From Chromobotia macracanthus (taxonomy: Eukaryota > Chordata > Actinopteri > Cypriniformes > Botiidae), in contig JAZGTH010000103.1 of the NCBI GenBank assembly GCA_036877525.1, forward strand, positions 261,501 to 325,500: a stretch of 64,000 nt of DNA, written 5' to 3'. Made by a program: the position numbers and the translations under genes. Below the pieces are notes generated by a model. The model was not told the origin of the DNA, made no database searches, and saw only the letters and a list, made by a program, of their open reading frames with translations. Positions 48,597 to 58,189 of this stretch are shown here, piece after piece. The first letter of the stretch is position 1; each line of letters begins with the position of its first letter.

Positions 48597-51500
48597 AAGG
48601 GGTTAAAGAGCATCAGCTGACAAGCAGGTTTGTCTCTTTCAGATGTGATGATGAGTCTTCACATGCAGCGTGTGCTGAAGAGTCACTGGCAGAGTCGTCC
48701 TCTGGAGAAGATCAAACCCATCAAGAAGATCTCCCTCAAACACAAGCTGTGCACGAGCAGCCGCGTCTCTGAGTCGTCCTCCAGAGACAAACACAAGCTC
48801 TCCAACTCTCTTCTCTCCACAGTCCGTAAGTGTAAATCACACAAATTATCACCTTTATTAACCCTTTAGTGAGATGTGGTTTGTTTCCAGTGTGTTTATG
48901 CTGGACAGCTGGTCTGAAGACAGCTGTAATTTAGACAACGCCAAAGATCTTTTTAAAACCTTAATTGACGTTAAAATTGAGAGGGAACTGGAAACGGGTA
49001 GATGGGGGCTTAATTCGAACCCAGATTTCCCACATGAGCACCAGGGTATGTTATGTCCGGAGCATGCACGCTAATAGCTACGCCACGGCTCCGACGTGTA
49101 CCAAATTCAGAGTTTGTTCCCTGCAGCCTCAGCATTGCAAATGTCAGGAGCTGAGTTTTCTCTAATGGAGGCAAATTGTTACACATTAAGGAGAGTCTAA
49201 ATTTGGCTGTAAATATGACTGCCCCCACAGGGGCAGTGAGTGAGTGTCTGGCCAGTGTTGCTTTATGGCCGATGATTTTTGCAGTGACTTAGCAGTTATT
49301 TCTAACCTTGTCCAATCCAGCCACAGTTGCTAACTGTTTTTATTCCTTTCATATCCTGGTTATGAATTATTGAACTCTGAACAACGTCCAGCTGGAGTGC
49401 TGCGATTCATTTGAGTTATGTGAATGAGTCGTGTGCAATAAAAGAACTTAAATGTGCTGCTTAATCATTGTGTTATCTGGTGTTAAACAGCGTTTGGGAT
49501 TATACTACACATGACCAACTTTTTGATTTTAGTTTTCAGTTCGTTTTTATGTGTAGTCTTGATATGACAAATAACTGTACATTTGTATGTCCAAAGCGCT
49601 TTTAACAACATACATTGTTAACAGACTACAACAGAACAGAATAAGACAAAAAAAATCTGAAGGTATAAATTTTAATTTAATAAAGCACTCTTTCACATTG
49701 TTTCTTTTTTATATTAGCGCTTAGAGTCTAAGAAAAGCATGTTACAAAGAAAACACATTATTATTATTTTGTTACTACACTTCATAATTCACTCATGCCG
49801 TCTGCTCTCTTCTCAGGTTTGTCTCATCTGAAAATGCGCTCTGAGAAGCTCTCCAGACAGCAGCCGGACGTCCTGATGAGTGCCAGTAAACTCGACTCTC
49901 GACAGCATTTCCGCCAGAGCAGTTCTTACGTCAGGAGCCACAGCCGCAAGAGACCTCGTGAACCCTCGCTGGAGCGCACGGAGAGTGCGTTACCTTTCAC
50001 TCTTATGAGTCACGATCTCTAAACAAATCCCATTGCTCATCGCTGTTTCTGTTTGAATCTAGATGCTCCAAAGTTGTGCATGGATATGGGAAGCCCCTGT
50101 CCATCTGTCTCAGTTCTGAATACAGCCACACACAGCCCTCTGATGAGACAGCCGTCGATCTCTGAGAGCCCCTCCACACCCCTTCACCTCAGCAGCTCTG
50201 CTGCAGTAAGACACTCCTGACAGCTTTACATATGTAGTTTTGTTTTTATTGTTACCGCTGCAATCTGTAACTTTTGCCTCTCTGCTGCCATCTCTGTTCG
50301 CTACAAACGCTGCACCATTCTCAACAGACACATCAACACACACTCATACGTGACCTGCCTACTTTTGTTTACTTACAGACATTTTCTGTGAAATCAGTCT
50401 TCTGTGAAATGAATTTGTAACTTAAAGTTACAGTTTGCAGCTTAAAGATTGAATTCTTTGAATGAAGTTCCCTTCATCTAATGTGACTTACAGGATATTC
50501 GTTTTATCAGTACATGCATTCCCAAAGATTCAAACCTATGACCAATTGTGCTACAGGAACCGAGGGCAAGTCATTAACTGTATGTGTGTATGAATCCTTC
50601 AGAGCATCCGCAGGAGGAGAGGAGAGAGTCCCTTCGACATCAATAACATTGTCATCCCCATGTCTGTGGCGGCCACCACCAGAGTAGAGAAACTTCAGTA
50701 CAAAGAGATCCTCACCCCAAGGTCAGAGACACAGACACTGTTTATTCATACCTGTGTTCACATCACACTTCATTTGCTACATGAATGTTCAATGATGTAA
50801 TCTTTACCTGCTGAGTGTGTTTCTCTGCTTTGTAATTGTAGTTGGAGAGAAGTGGATGTTTTTGCAAAACCAATATCTGAAGAGGATGATGCTGTAGAGG
50901 TACGACCTGTAATCTCTGCTTGTTTCAGCTAGTTAATTAAAGCATGCATTTTAAAACCTAGTGTTTCCCCTACGTGGACAGTGTATTTGACATCATGGGT
51001 CCATTGGAATTGGGCATGTTTAGTGTAATGCTTCTATTATACCCCAAAATGCTGTCTTTGTAGACCGCACACTAGGTTTTGAAACGCAGCCCCCCAACCC
51101 TAGGGTTTTAACTTTAACCACTGCCCAGTGTATGCTTTGTTTTTAAACCTCCTCTCTCTCTCTCTCTCTCTCTCAGATTGAGGATCTTTCTGATGCCGTG
51201 TTCTCTCAGCTTCATCTTGCATATGAGGAGCAGGAGCGTTCTCGCTGGAGTTGGACCGCCAGCTCCATAGCGATGAGACGGGGCAGCAGGTGGGGACGCA
51301 GCTCGTGCTCTGATTGGCTGCTCTTTCTTTGTGATTGTGTGATCACCTTCATTCAGATTCACAGCTTTGAGGCTGGCTGTATGTAGCTGGTCATTGAGTT
51401 CATGTCAGAGCAGCCATGGTGTGAAAATACTGCTTTCAGATGATTACTGCTTTCAGAGAGGCTGAATGAGAAGCCACTAAAGCAAAAAGCATTACAGCAG

Positions 51501-52641
51501 TTGAACTGCTGTGTTCTTAGACACAGCCCCTAGACCACAATATTATCAGTACCAGCTGTTACATAAACTCCAATGTTCTATAAATAATATTTGTAATCAT
51601 AATAAATGGTTTTTAGTACCAAGTAATAGGTATAGAATTACTAACTGTATGCTTATTATGGTTGCTTAGCAACGATCATCTGAACATTAATTTTAAAGTA
51701 CGTTAATAAAGTAAATTAATGTGTGGTCACATGACTTTTAAACATTTTGAACCTTATCCAATCAGTTTTTAGAACCATAGCTGTCAATTTGTTTCAGTTA
51801 AGCTCACTTGTCACTTTCCCATCAGGTCATTCAAGTCTGTGGACGGCCGAACGACACCCTCGCTGGGCGGCACCACACCCTCCACACCACAGCCCTCGTC
51901 CCCAGACACGGCACATTTCCACCTGCTGCAGGAGTACAACTCTGTGGTGTCTCCCTCCAGCCCTGTCAGTCCAGAGATGGTGATGCTGAGCGGCCTACAG
52001 ATGCCTGGCTCCCGAGACTCCCACCGACTGCTGTCCAATGAGGACACACGCTGCTCCACGCCAGACGCTTATGAGGAAATGGTAGGCTCCTGATGTTAGC
52101 AGTGCTATTGTGAAATCTTCAAGAATGATGTTGGCTCCAGGAACTGTAGTTATATATAGGATTGCCATTTCACATGTGTGCAGTTGTGTAATGCTTAACA
52201 GAGAATTATTTGTTTTGAAAGTGTTTGTTTTTGATGTTTAAATGCATTTTACACATTTTGCCTTTAAGAAGTGTATTTTTAAAAAAGGGGGTAGTCGACA
52301 GCTTGATGTACATTTTAAGAACAACTCTGTTTGAACCTGGGGATTCGAACCAACAACCATGTTTACATGTGCAGATATTTACTTGTTTTCTTTGTTTCTC
52401 ACTATGGGTTCCCCAGCCAGTTCAGCCGTGGGAATGCCGGAACTTTCCCCTGGATGTAGAGCCACAGCAGGAGTCTGAAATCCATCTCAGTCCGGCCGGC
52501 GAGAGGACCTGCAGGACCGCACGACGCGTGTCCGGCAGCCGGTCATCCAGATCTGAGTCTGAGACCGGACCTTCGTCACCTCTGGCGGACGATGGAGCCA
52601 AGCAGAAGCCAACCAACCAACCCAAACCTGCTCACCGATGA
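25459..52641 (+). CDS. kansl1: kansl1, KAT8 regulatory NSL complex subunit 1, complete coding region
   Basis: Fourteen coding exons join in frame to 3165 nt, 1054 codons plus TGA; human KANSL1 is 1105 residues. KANSL1 is the nuclear scaffold of the NSL complex: it binds the KAT8/MOF acetyltransferase through its C-terminal PEHE region and WDR5 through a WIN-like peptide, supporting histone H4 acetylation at active promoters. Both sites can be read here (exon 6 and exons 11-14). Haploinsufficiency of the human gene causes Koolen-de Vries syndrome. The gene lies head to tail behind cdc27 and tail to tail with mapt. Teleosts often keep two kansl1 copies; I cannot tell which this is. Confidence 0.97.
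27040..27113 (-). repeat. Family B element fragment (B3), inverted
   Basis: Read on the minus strand it starts TTAAAGCTGCAATCCGTAGC and continues CACCTCTGTTTGAAACAT, the left third of family B; the remainder is missing. Confidence 0.7.
34101..34392. repeat. Family C element, diverged (C3)
   Basis: TTGTTAAAAGAATAATTGACC at the left (20-base core), then TCTGTGTTCCACAGAAGA and CAGGTGTGGAATGACATTGA, ending ACTGTTCCTTTAAAA. Diverged copy of the 20983-21263 element. Confidence 0.65.
34408..34429. repeat. (CA)n microsatellite
   Basis: About eleven uninterrupted CA units, directly after family C copy C3. Confidence 0.9.
40812..40850. repeat. Family D element fragment (D2)
   Basis: GGCTGTGTTTCAAAACCTAG followed by CCAGCTGCCTAC matches one edge of D1 and D3; the rest is absent. 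Confidence 0.5.
41509..41574. repeat. Family C element fragment (C4)
   Basis: CAGGTTTGGAATGACATGAG, then GAGTAAATGATGG and AAACTATTCCTTTAAG: the right arm only. Confidence 0.7.
42378..44456 (+). CDS. kansl1: kansl1 exons 3-6: conserved WNWLQ region and WDR5-binding peptide
   Basis: Exons are 42378-42519, 43603-43698, 44023-44135 and 44270-44456, residues about 399-578. Exon 3 encodes AALDRAAIISHWNWLQ-type sequence (read DRAAIISHWNWLQAQVSDLE, then YRIRQQTDIYRQIRSSK), the strongest match to human KANSL1. Exon 5 has RQVNGVIN. Exon 6 has CVAARTRPLLFCRKRR; the ARTR core corresponds to the human WDR5-contacting peptide around Arg592, here Arg554. Exon 4 (32 codons) is an acidic, Ser-rich, variable segment. 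Confidence 0.95.
44841..45017 (-). repeat. Family A inverted-repeat element, inverted (A3)
   Basis: Begins CCAGCTAACAATTTTAGGTT and ends near CTGTCAGCTGGG on the plus strand. The interior TTAATGTTGCCATTAAGTAAC is, in its first part, the reverse of the A1/A4 interior. In kansl1 intron 6. Confidence 0.75.
47190..50205 (+). CDS. kansl1: kansl1 exons 7-10: cysteine cluster and basic mid-region
   Basis: Exons are 47190-47355, 48643-48825, 49817-49984 and 50063-50205, residues about 579-798. Exon 7 encodes RCGCEVNTQCVMCSG, a C-x-C ... C-x-x-C cluster matching the human GCDVNPSCALC segment and suggestive of metal binding, though no zinc finger is established there. It continues VDRLAQYDPCVHPILSF. 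Exon 8 encodes LKSHWQSRPLEKIKPIKKIS followed by LKHK, the conserved basic block; exons 9-10 are Ser/Arg-rich and variable. All junction phases agree. Confidence 0.94.
48542..48596. repeat. (GT)n(GA)n compound microsatellite
   Basis: About 21 GT units pass directly into seven GA units, ending 46 bases before kansl1 exon 8. The run is long and uninterrupted, so it is probably polymorphic. Confidence 0.95.
48930..49092 (-). repeat. tRNA-derived SINE in kansl1 intron 8
   Basis: On the minus strand, from about 49092: GAGCCGTGGCGTAGCTATTA carries an A-box-like TGGCGTAGC, and 49012-49023 read in reverse gives GGGTTCGAATTA, a B box. Spacing and order fit an RNA polymerase III promoter of a tRNA-derived SINE. 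The body downstream is AT-rich and its end is uncertain. Confidence 0.7.
50255..50446. repeat. Family B element, diverged (B4)
   Basis: CCGCTGCAATCTGTAACTTT at the left and AAAGTTACAGTTTGCAGCTT at the right are inverse ends. It lies just after the kansl1 exon 10 donor at 50205/50206. Confidence 0.75.
50462..50575 (-). repeat. tRNA-derived SINE remnant in kansl1 intron 10
   Basis: Minus strand: TGTAGCACAATTGGTCAT (A-box-like), then TAGGTTTGAATCTTTGGGAA (B-box-like), and a tail CCTGTAAGTCACATTAGATG resembling the fish SINE AAGTCGCTTTGGAT tail. It ends about 27 bases before kansl1 exon 11. Confidence 0.65.
50603..52641 (+). CDS. kansl1: kansl1 exons 11-15: PEHE region and C-terminus
   Basis: Exons are 50603-50721, 50842-50899, 51177-51289, 51826-52081 and 52417-52641, residues 799-1054. 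Exon 11 encodes FDINNIVIPMSVAATTRVEK and LQYKEILTP, exon 12 SWREVDVF, exon 13 IEDLSDAVFSQLHLAYEEQE, exon 14 DGRTTPSLGG and NEDTRCSTPDAYEEM, exon 15 VQPWECRNFPL. Together these are the PEHE region that contacts the MOF catalytic domain. The protein ends KPTNQPKPAHR before TGA at 52639-52641; human ends QRPTHR, so the terminus is conserved. Confidence 0.96.
50953..51093. repeat. Family D short inverted-repeat element (D3)
   Basis: Left edge TTAAAACCTAGTGTTTCC, right edge CACTAGGTTTTGAAACGCAG, imperfect inverses. In kansl1 intron 12. Confidence 0.6.
51151..51174. repeat. (CT)n run forming the polypyrimidine tract of kansl1 exon 13
   Basis: Eleven or so CT units run directly into TCTCAG at 51171-51176, so the microsatellite is itself the acceptor's polypyrimidine tract. 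Confidence 0.85.
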
Positions 52642-53110
52642 AGCCTAGACTCACCACCGACCCCAGCAGCTTTCAGAAACTCCTGAAACCACAGCAGTGT
52701 CGAAGGAAGAAAACCAACCAAACGAATGAAAGTCCCTGTTGTTTGATATTCAAACATCAGTCAATTCTTTCACAGTTTTTAGTGAATTGTATGGAGATGT
52801 ATTTAGAGACCTGTTTTAATTCATTTCATCTTTTGGGTCACTGGAAAACAAAAAAAAGTTAGGACAATAAAAAAATGTAACGGGAAGAAATCAAGATTAG
52901 CTTGAGGCTAAACCATAAGAAGCAGCTCAGAATTGTCGTAATAATTGCAGAACAGCACTTCCCTCTTAGCATGCTGTCGTACTGAGCAGCACAGCTTGTG
53001 TTTAGTGCAAACTCACCAGATTTCTTCAATGTCCCGCCTAAAATCCTTGCTCAGCCTTGCGGTTTATAATGGAGTGATAACATGAATAAAACGAAGCAGA
53101 AGCACTTCAT
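52642..53110 (+). other. kansl1: kansl1 3' UTR with candidate polyadenylation signals
   Basis: After the TGA there are canonical AATAAA hexamers at 52866-52871 and 53085-53090. Which is used cannot be told; longer 3' UTRs are possible because no other gene starts before 55.5 kb. Confidence 0.55.
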
Positions 53111-55540
53111 TTGTTTCCTCCACACCTAACATTCCCATTACTTAAAAAAAACCCTCCAAATTTAGTTTCATTCTTGGAACTGTTATTTCAGTTCTAAGCT
53201 GGTCACTAGAAGAAGTTTCACGTCCTGCATACAGCCGTCTGTTTGTGCCTCATATCTGTTCAAGAGAGTGACAGAGAGCAGGTGACGAGAGTTCAGCTGC
53301 TGAACGCAACTGCCGCGCAGCTCGTATGCGCTTTTAAATGCCACCGAGTCTGATTGGAGCACTTAATTGGTCTCGCTTGCATTGCACTATTGCCAGTAAC
53401 CCTACAATCAGTGCCTGAATAGACACGCACAGGCCGAACTCTTGATTGAAACTCACTGCCACTCGTTGCTGTTTTCCTGGAATTTGATTGGCTGTCTTGC
53501 GTGGGCTTGCTTATGTGATTTTTAAAGCACTTGAAGACCTTTAAGATTGAAGTTGCTAACAGTGTCAGAAGAACTATGCATGATCAGATTGTAAATTATA
53601 ATTTGTCATGAACAATTCACTCAGATATATAAATAAATCACTCCAATATAAACTGACAGTAGCTGCCCGTGAGGTTTGTATCAATCAGCTCTATTACATG
53701 TTCCCGTTATCTTCCACATTACCTTTGTCTCCCAGACTCCTATAAAGACGCTCTTCCATTGATTGGTCAGATCTAAACTTCCTGTTTCATTCTGCAATAT
53801 TCCTACAGCTGTCATTGAGCCCAATAACATGACGTCTGAGTAATAATATTATCTCAAGTGCTTGATGTTAAGATGGACAAAGACTTTGGCAAAGTTTCAT
53901 TCGTTGGCTCCTTTCTTATGTGTTGCTGTCAGTGACAGCCCTGTTTTTCCCCTGTGTATTGACGAGGGACGATTTCTGTTAGTTCCTCCAGTCAGTGAGT
54001 CACTGCTTGCAACCTCCTTCCTGTTATTTTATCTAATAAGAATGTACAAGTCATAGCAAACACCAATTACTTACCGTTTTTATGAGTAGCTTCTCTGTAT
54101 TTGTCGTCACACAGTTCTAGCTATCATAGCCTTTTGTTCCTGTTTAAAAGATGTCATGTTAACCACAGAATTATATTCCTGTTGTCTCAGAGAAATCTCC
54201 CGTTTTCAGGTTGTGTGGCGATTGGTCAGGGACCATCCATGACTGTCCCGTTTCCTGCTGAGAAACCCCACCCCTTTTCATTCTTAATATCATCAATTAT
54301 GGTTTTATGTGTCTCTCTCTCTCTGTGGGGGTCTGTGTACTTATCAGGCAAATGTACCATAAGGTTTGACTAGCTTTCAAAAGCCAATATTGTATCGTGT
54401 GAGTTATTTTCATACTTGGAATTTCCAACGTGGTGACTGAGGGTTGGGTGAGTCCGGTAATAACCTTTAGCATGTAATAGTTTGTATAAACAACACAAAA
54501 AAAGTTTATTTTGTACATACCTTGTTTGATTCTTTACCGTGTTTGATGTTCAGGCTGTAGCTGTCCTGATTGTCTAGCGAGAAGACACATACGAATATTT
54601 AACACTTTCTTTATGCAGAGACAAAAAAGGAAAAAAGTTTAATTGGTTAATTGGCCAATCTGACATATGGGCAACATTTGTGCTTCTCAGATTAAAAGTG
54701 AATTATATTGTAAAAAGTCTCGGCTCTCTCTCTTGTGTGCTGGTGTGAAGTTTCTGTCATGATACAACCTTTTGGTTTGTAGGATTATTTATTACAGGTG
54801 TCTGCTTGGATAACCAGCTCTGATTGGACCTCACAGCTGTAATTAAAAATCATTGATTTAGCAAAGTGTGGCCTTATTGTGACTGATTATTGATTGTTAT
54901 TGAGACATCAGTCATAAGTTTAAACCTGTTAACAATGTTAAAATAGACACTAGCGAGAAGGATCATAACGATTAATTTATCTGCCCTGTGATTATTGAAT
55001 ATATTTATAAGCCACCTGTAAAAAAAAAGCCATTTTTATTATGATTTTTAACAATCATTTTGTATATATTAATCAGAATAAGGGTTTTATTACACACACA
55101 ACACAAAAATAGGACTTATAAATCATAAAAATATGTAGAGATATCAAAATTTTAGACGCTATTTTCGAGGTAATTATTCAAGAAAATTCAGGGCGGGCCT
55201 ATTATAAATAGTATCAGCTCATGAATATTAATTAGGTGACGTAACCGTGAGCATCTTCAGTTCACTACAGAATGGAGCAGGTTGTTTCTGCTCGGTTTAC
55301 TTACTATAATCAAAACTTAAATGTTTTACATTCGTCTTATTTTCGTTAAAGTGATTGGCCAAATATGGGGTATTAAATTGTTCATGCATTTATAAATTGT
55401 TTTTTGTAATTGTACATTTCGCGCATTTTAATTGCTTATCCTGGTTGCAAACAACAGATTCCGTAACTACAATGACTATAATATAAACTTAAATATACTT
55501 ATATATATAATATTGTCCTTAAAAACTAAAATATTAATGT
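53111..55540. other. Intergenic DNA between kansl1 and the next promoter-like region
   Basis: No exon was supported. A TATAAATAG box lies near 55203-55211 with a CCGTGAGCATCTTCAG stretch about 35 bases downstream, but nothing coding follows. Part of this may be extended kansl1 3' UTR. Confidence 0.5.
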
Positions 55541-56190
55541 ATAAACGATTGCAGAATTACAACTTTGAACGTGCTGAAGATATTTGAAGACATTTCGACG
55601 TCCGCTGTCAAGATGGCGGCCCGGCGACCCAATTTGATGATGATTGACGAAGCTACAGCCACAGAGAAGACTTGACTGCAGCCAGCGCTTCTGTTTACTC
55701 CTGCATCTGCTTTTGTGGACAAGAAGTTTTGTCAAGGTAAACCTGATGTTTGTTCAGTTATCACGTCATCAATCCACCGCCACCGTCACCGTGCGATTCA
55801 CGATCCAAGTTACGTAAGAGAAGTAAAGCACACACGTCACGCAGGTAACTTCAGGAGACCGAGAGCAGTTCAATACCGACTTTATTTCCAAATTCACGTT
55901 TACAGCAAGGAGTATCAGTGTAACCCAATGAATAAAACACGTTACGATAAGGACAATCACAACTGTCAAGCGATGGATGGAGCAGAAGAGGCAGGAAATG
56001 AAACGATTGGAAAAGAGAGAGAGAGTATCGTTTAACTAACCACAGGACCGTGTGAAATACAGCTAGCTACAAGAGCCTTAACTAGTCTTTCACCTAACCC
56101 ATCTGTTCATCAGGTTAACCCACACGTAATAGTCGCCAGGTTTACGTTAGCAGCATGCTGTACTGTTGACGTCACGTGACGTCACGTAGC
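55541..56190 (+). promoter_or_regulatory. Promoter-like region with YY1, CRE and E-box motifs and a candidate exon
   Basis: A CpG-bearing patch stands out from AT-rich surroundings. It has CAAGATGGCGGC at 55610-55621 (YY1 consensus, usually just downstream of a start site and in the direction of transcription), a strong donor GTCAAG/GTAAAC at 55736/55737, and at 56167-56187 two TGACGTCA CRE palindromes fused through a CACGTG E-box. The ATG inside the YY1 site opens only a 20-codon frame (55613-55675). This could be the first exon of a plus-strand transcript running antisense into mapt, a non-coding RNA, or an enhancer. The product is unknown. Confidence 0.45.
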
Positions 56191-57326
56191 TCGATTCATT
56201 TTCACAAACCTCCGTGCGTTTTCATTTCCTCCGGTTTTAAAGCAGGATTAACACGTTTATGAGTCGTTTCCACACCCACGACTCGTAAACCGATCACCGA
56301 GCATCCCGAGAACCGGACAAACCGAATGCATTCGTTCATGTTTCACCTCGTTCACGCAATACTGCAAGAGAAAGTTCAATTTACAAACAGGATGTTTGTT
56401 GCACGTAGCTTTGTTCATAATCTCGCTTCATGATCTGAATTATTTGACATCTTTTAGAAGTTAAACACTCTTTAAAGTCAAGCACACAGTTCTCTAAACA
56501 GGTGAAGGGGATGTGGTGAGTTATTATATTCAGGACCTTGGTGAAGTTCAGTGCATGCTGGGATTGTGCAGTGTGTGTGTGTGTGTTGTGTGTTTGTATG
56601 GATAGATATTATATAAAGATATTATAACTGAGGGAGGCTGGCTGGATATTGCACGTCCTGCATCATTTCACACCAAACGTATCAGCTCTGAGCTGCTGTA
56701 CATCATATATCTGATTTAGACCAAAGAGAAACTTTAAAGCATGAGGAGTTTTCTGAAGTGTGTGTGACTGACACCGGCACAATGTGAGATTGTGTCTCAT
56801 TTTGTTAGTTTCTTGTTTTATTTATTAACTTCTGCAGTGGCCGTTCACTCATTCTTTAAAATGCAGAAGCTGGAATCCATCAGTACAGGCGATTCATTAT
56901 AGCACGTGTGGATGGTTAAGTTAAACTGTGGGGATGTGCTTGTGATACTAGTTAGATGACTCTTGTGCAGGGCAAACGGCTTACCAACAGCATAGTTCAT
57001 GTTACAAGAAATTTTGAATATCAACCTGATTGTTTTTGGCTGTCGAAATGGTGAAATGAGGCCAAGTAAAAGTATTTCTTAACTATCTGGTTAAATGTTA
57101 TTGTGCAGCTGTAGCTATAGATGTGAATGGCTAGTTTTAAAGATGTTACACAAGCTAAACTTGCAAGGTCATCACTGGCAGATTTCCACGTCTTTTTACT
57201 TGATATATTTGTTTTGTGAATCATAAATGTACTGTCTTTCATTGATGGTCATGTCCTCATAAGGTCCAGTAATGCTTTTCAGCTTTCAGAGAATATAACT
57301 GATGTGTTATGTTGTTGTTAAGAGTG
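56191..57326. other. Intergenic DNA, no gene seen
   Basis: AT-rich sequence with a short GT run near 56573-56590. No exon was supported. It may include mapt 3' UTR if the 57327 polyadenylation signal is bypassed. Confidence 0.5.
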
Positions 57327-57973
57327 TTTATTAAAAAGCAGTAGATGGCTTTTGTAGTGCCCGCTGATGCGTTTGAGGTAAATAAATAATAGCAGGTCTC
57401 ATCAATTTTAAGTCATTTTTAGATCTCATTTTTAAATGTGTCTGCCACAGCCTGATGAAACAAATGCCTCAAGTGTTTTTATCTGTCCTAAAAAATGTCA
57501 CAGCTAACAAAATGTATTTCTTTACAAACCTTCTCTACAGTCGCGAGTTATAACAGGAGTGTAAGTTATGGTAAATAAAAAAACAGAAAACATTCACAAT
57601 AAGGCAACAGATCAAATGCAGCTTTTAAAGCAGTTGTCGTCGTCTTTGTTTCTTAGAAAAAACAGGGCGATTAAAAAACTGAGCTACTCTGTGCTGTAAA
57701 TGACCATTTGGATCAATACACCACCAGCTTCTTTTAAATTATAAGTATTTTGATGATACAAGCCAATAACATCAATACCTGTCCCTCTGTGCCACAAGGC
57801 GAAACTAATTTCATAAGCAGACGAGCCGCTGGGACAACCTTTAGTTAGGAGAATCCGACAAGCACCTTATGTGAAAGGACTGAGGGAGATAAATTTTTTA
57901 CTTTTTTTGGTCAATTGTCGACACATTTCATTCCTTTGACACATCAGAACACTCTAGAGGGGAGACGAGCAGC
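57327..57973 (-). other. mapt: mapt 3' UTR with candidate polyadenylation signal
   Basis: Reading the minus strand after the stop at 57974-57976, the first canonical AATAAA noticed is at 57332-57327, giving a 3' UTR of about 650 nt. Mammalian tau has a much longer 3' UTR, so further sites to the left are possible. Confidence 0.45.
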
Positions 57974-58189
57974 TCACAGGCCTTGTTTAGCGAGGGAGGC
58001 AGACACCTGATCAGCTAGCGTGGACAGTTGTGGAGGGTCGGTCATGTTGATGCTGCCGGAGGAAGACACGTTGCTGAGACGGCGTGGCGATCCGTCCATG
58101 GACTTGCTGGGGGACTGGTACACGATCTCAGCACCGTGGTCGGTGCGCGCTTTGGCTTGTTCGCGGAAACTTAGCTTGTGGCTCTCAAT
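57974..58189 (-). CDS. mapt: mapt terminal coding exon: tau C-terminal tail
   Basis: The minus-strand acceptor CTCCCATCAG precedes 71 codons starting IESHKLSFREQAKARTDHGA and ending STLADQVSASLAKQGL before TGA. Human tau reads [20 protein letters not shown] and ends ATLADEVSASLAKQGL. The segment EIVYQSPSKSMDGSPRRLSN keeps the proline-directed sites of the human SPVVSGDTSPRHLSN region (the human pS396/pS404 epitope area), read here as YQSP and GSPRR. The LADxVSASLAKQGL ending fits tau better than MAP2 (LAEDVTAALAKQGL). Confidence 0.95.
   Translation of the reverse strand: MESHKLSFREQAKARTDHGAEIVYQSPSKSMDGSPRRLSNVSSSGSINMTDPPQLSTLADQVSASLAKQGL

Noticed and set aside
55613..55675. 20-codon frame starting in ATGGCGGCC
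   Set aside because: Too short to call a gene; the ATG is explained by the YY1 motif, and the frame closes before the donor.
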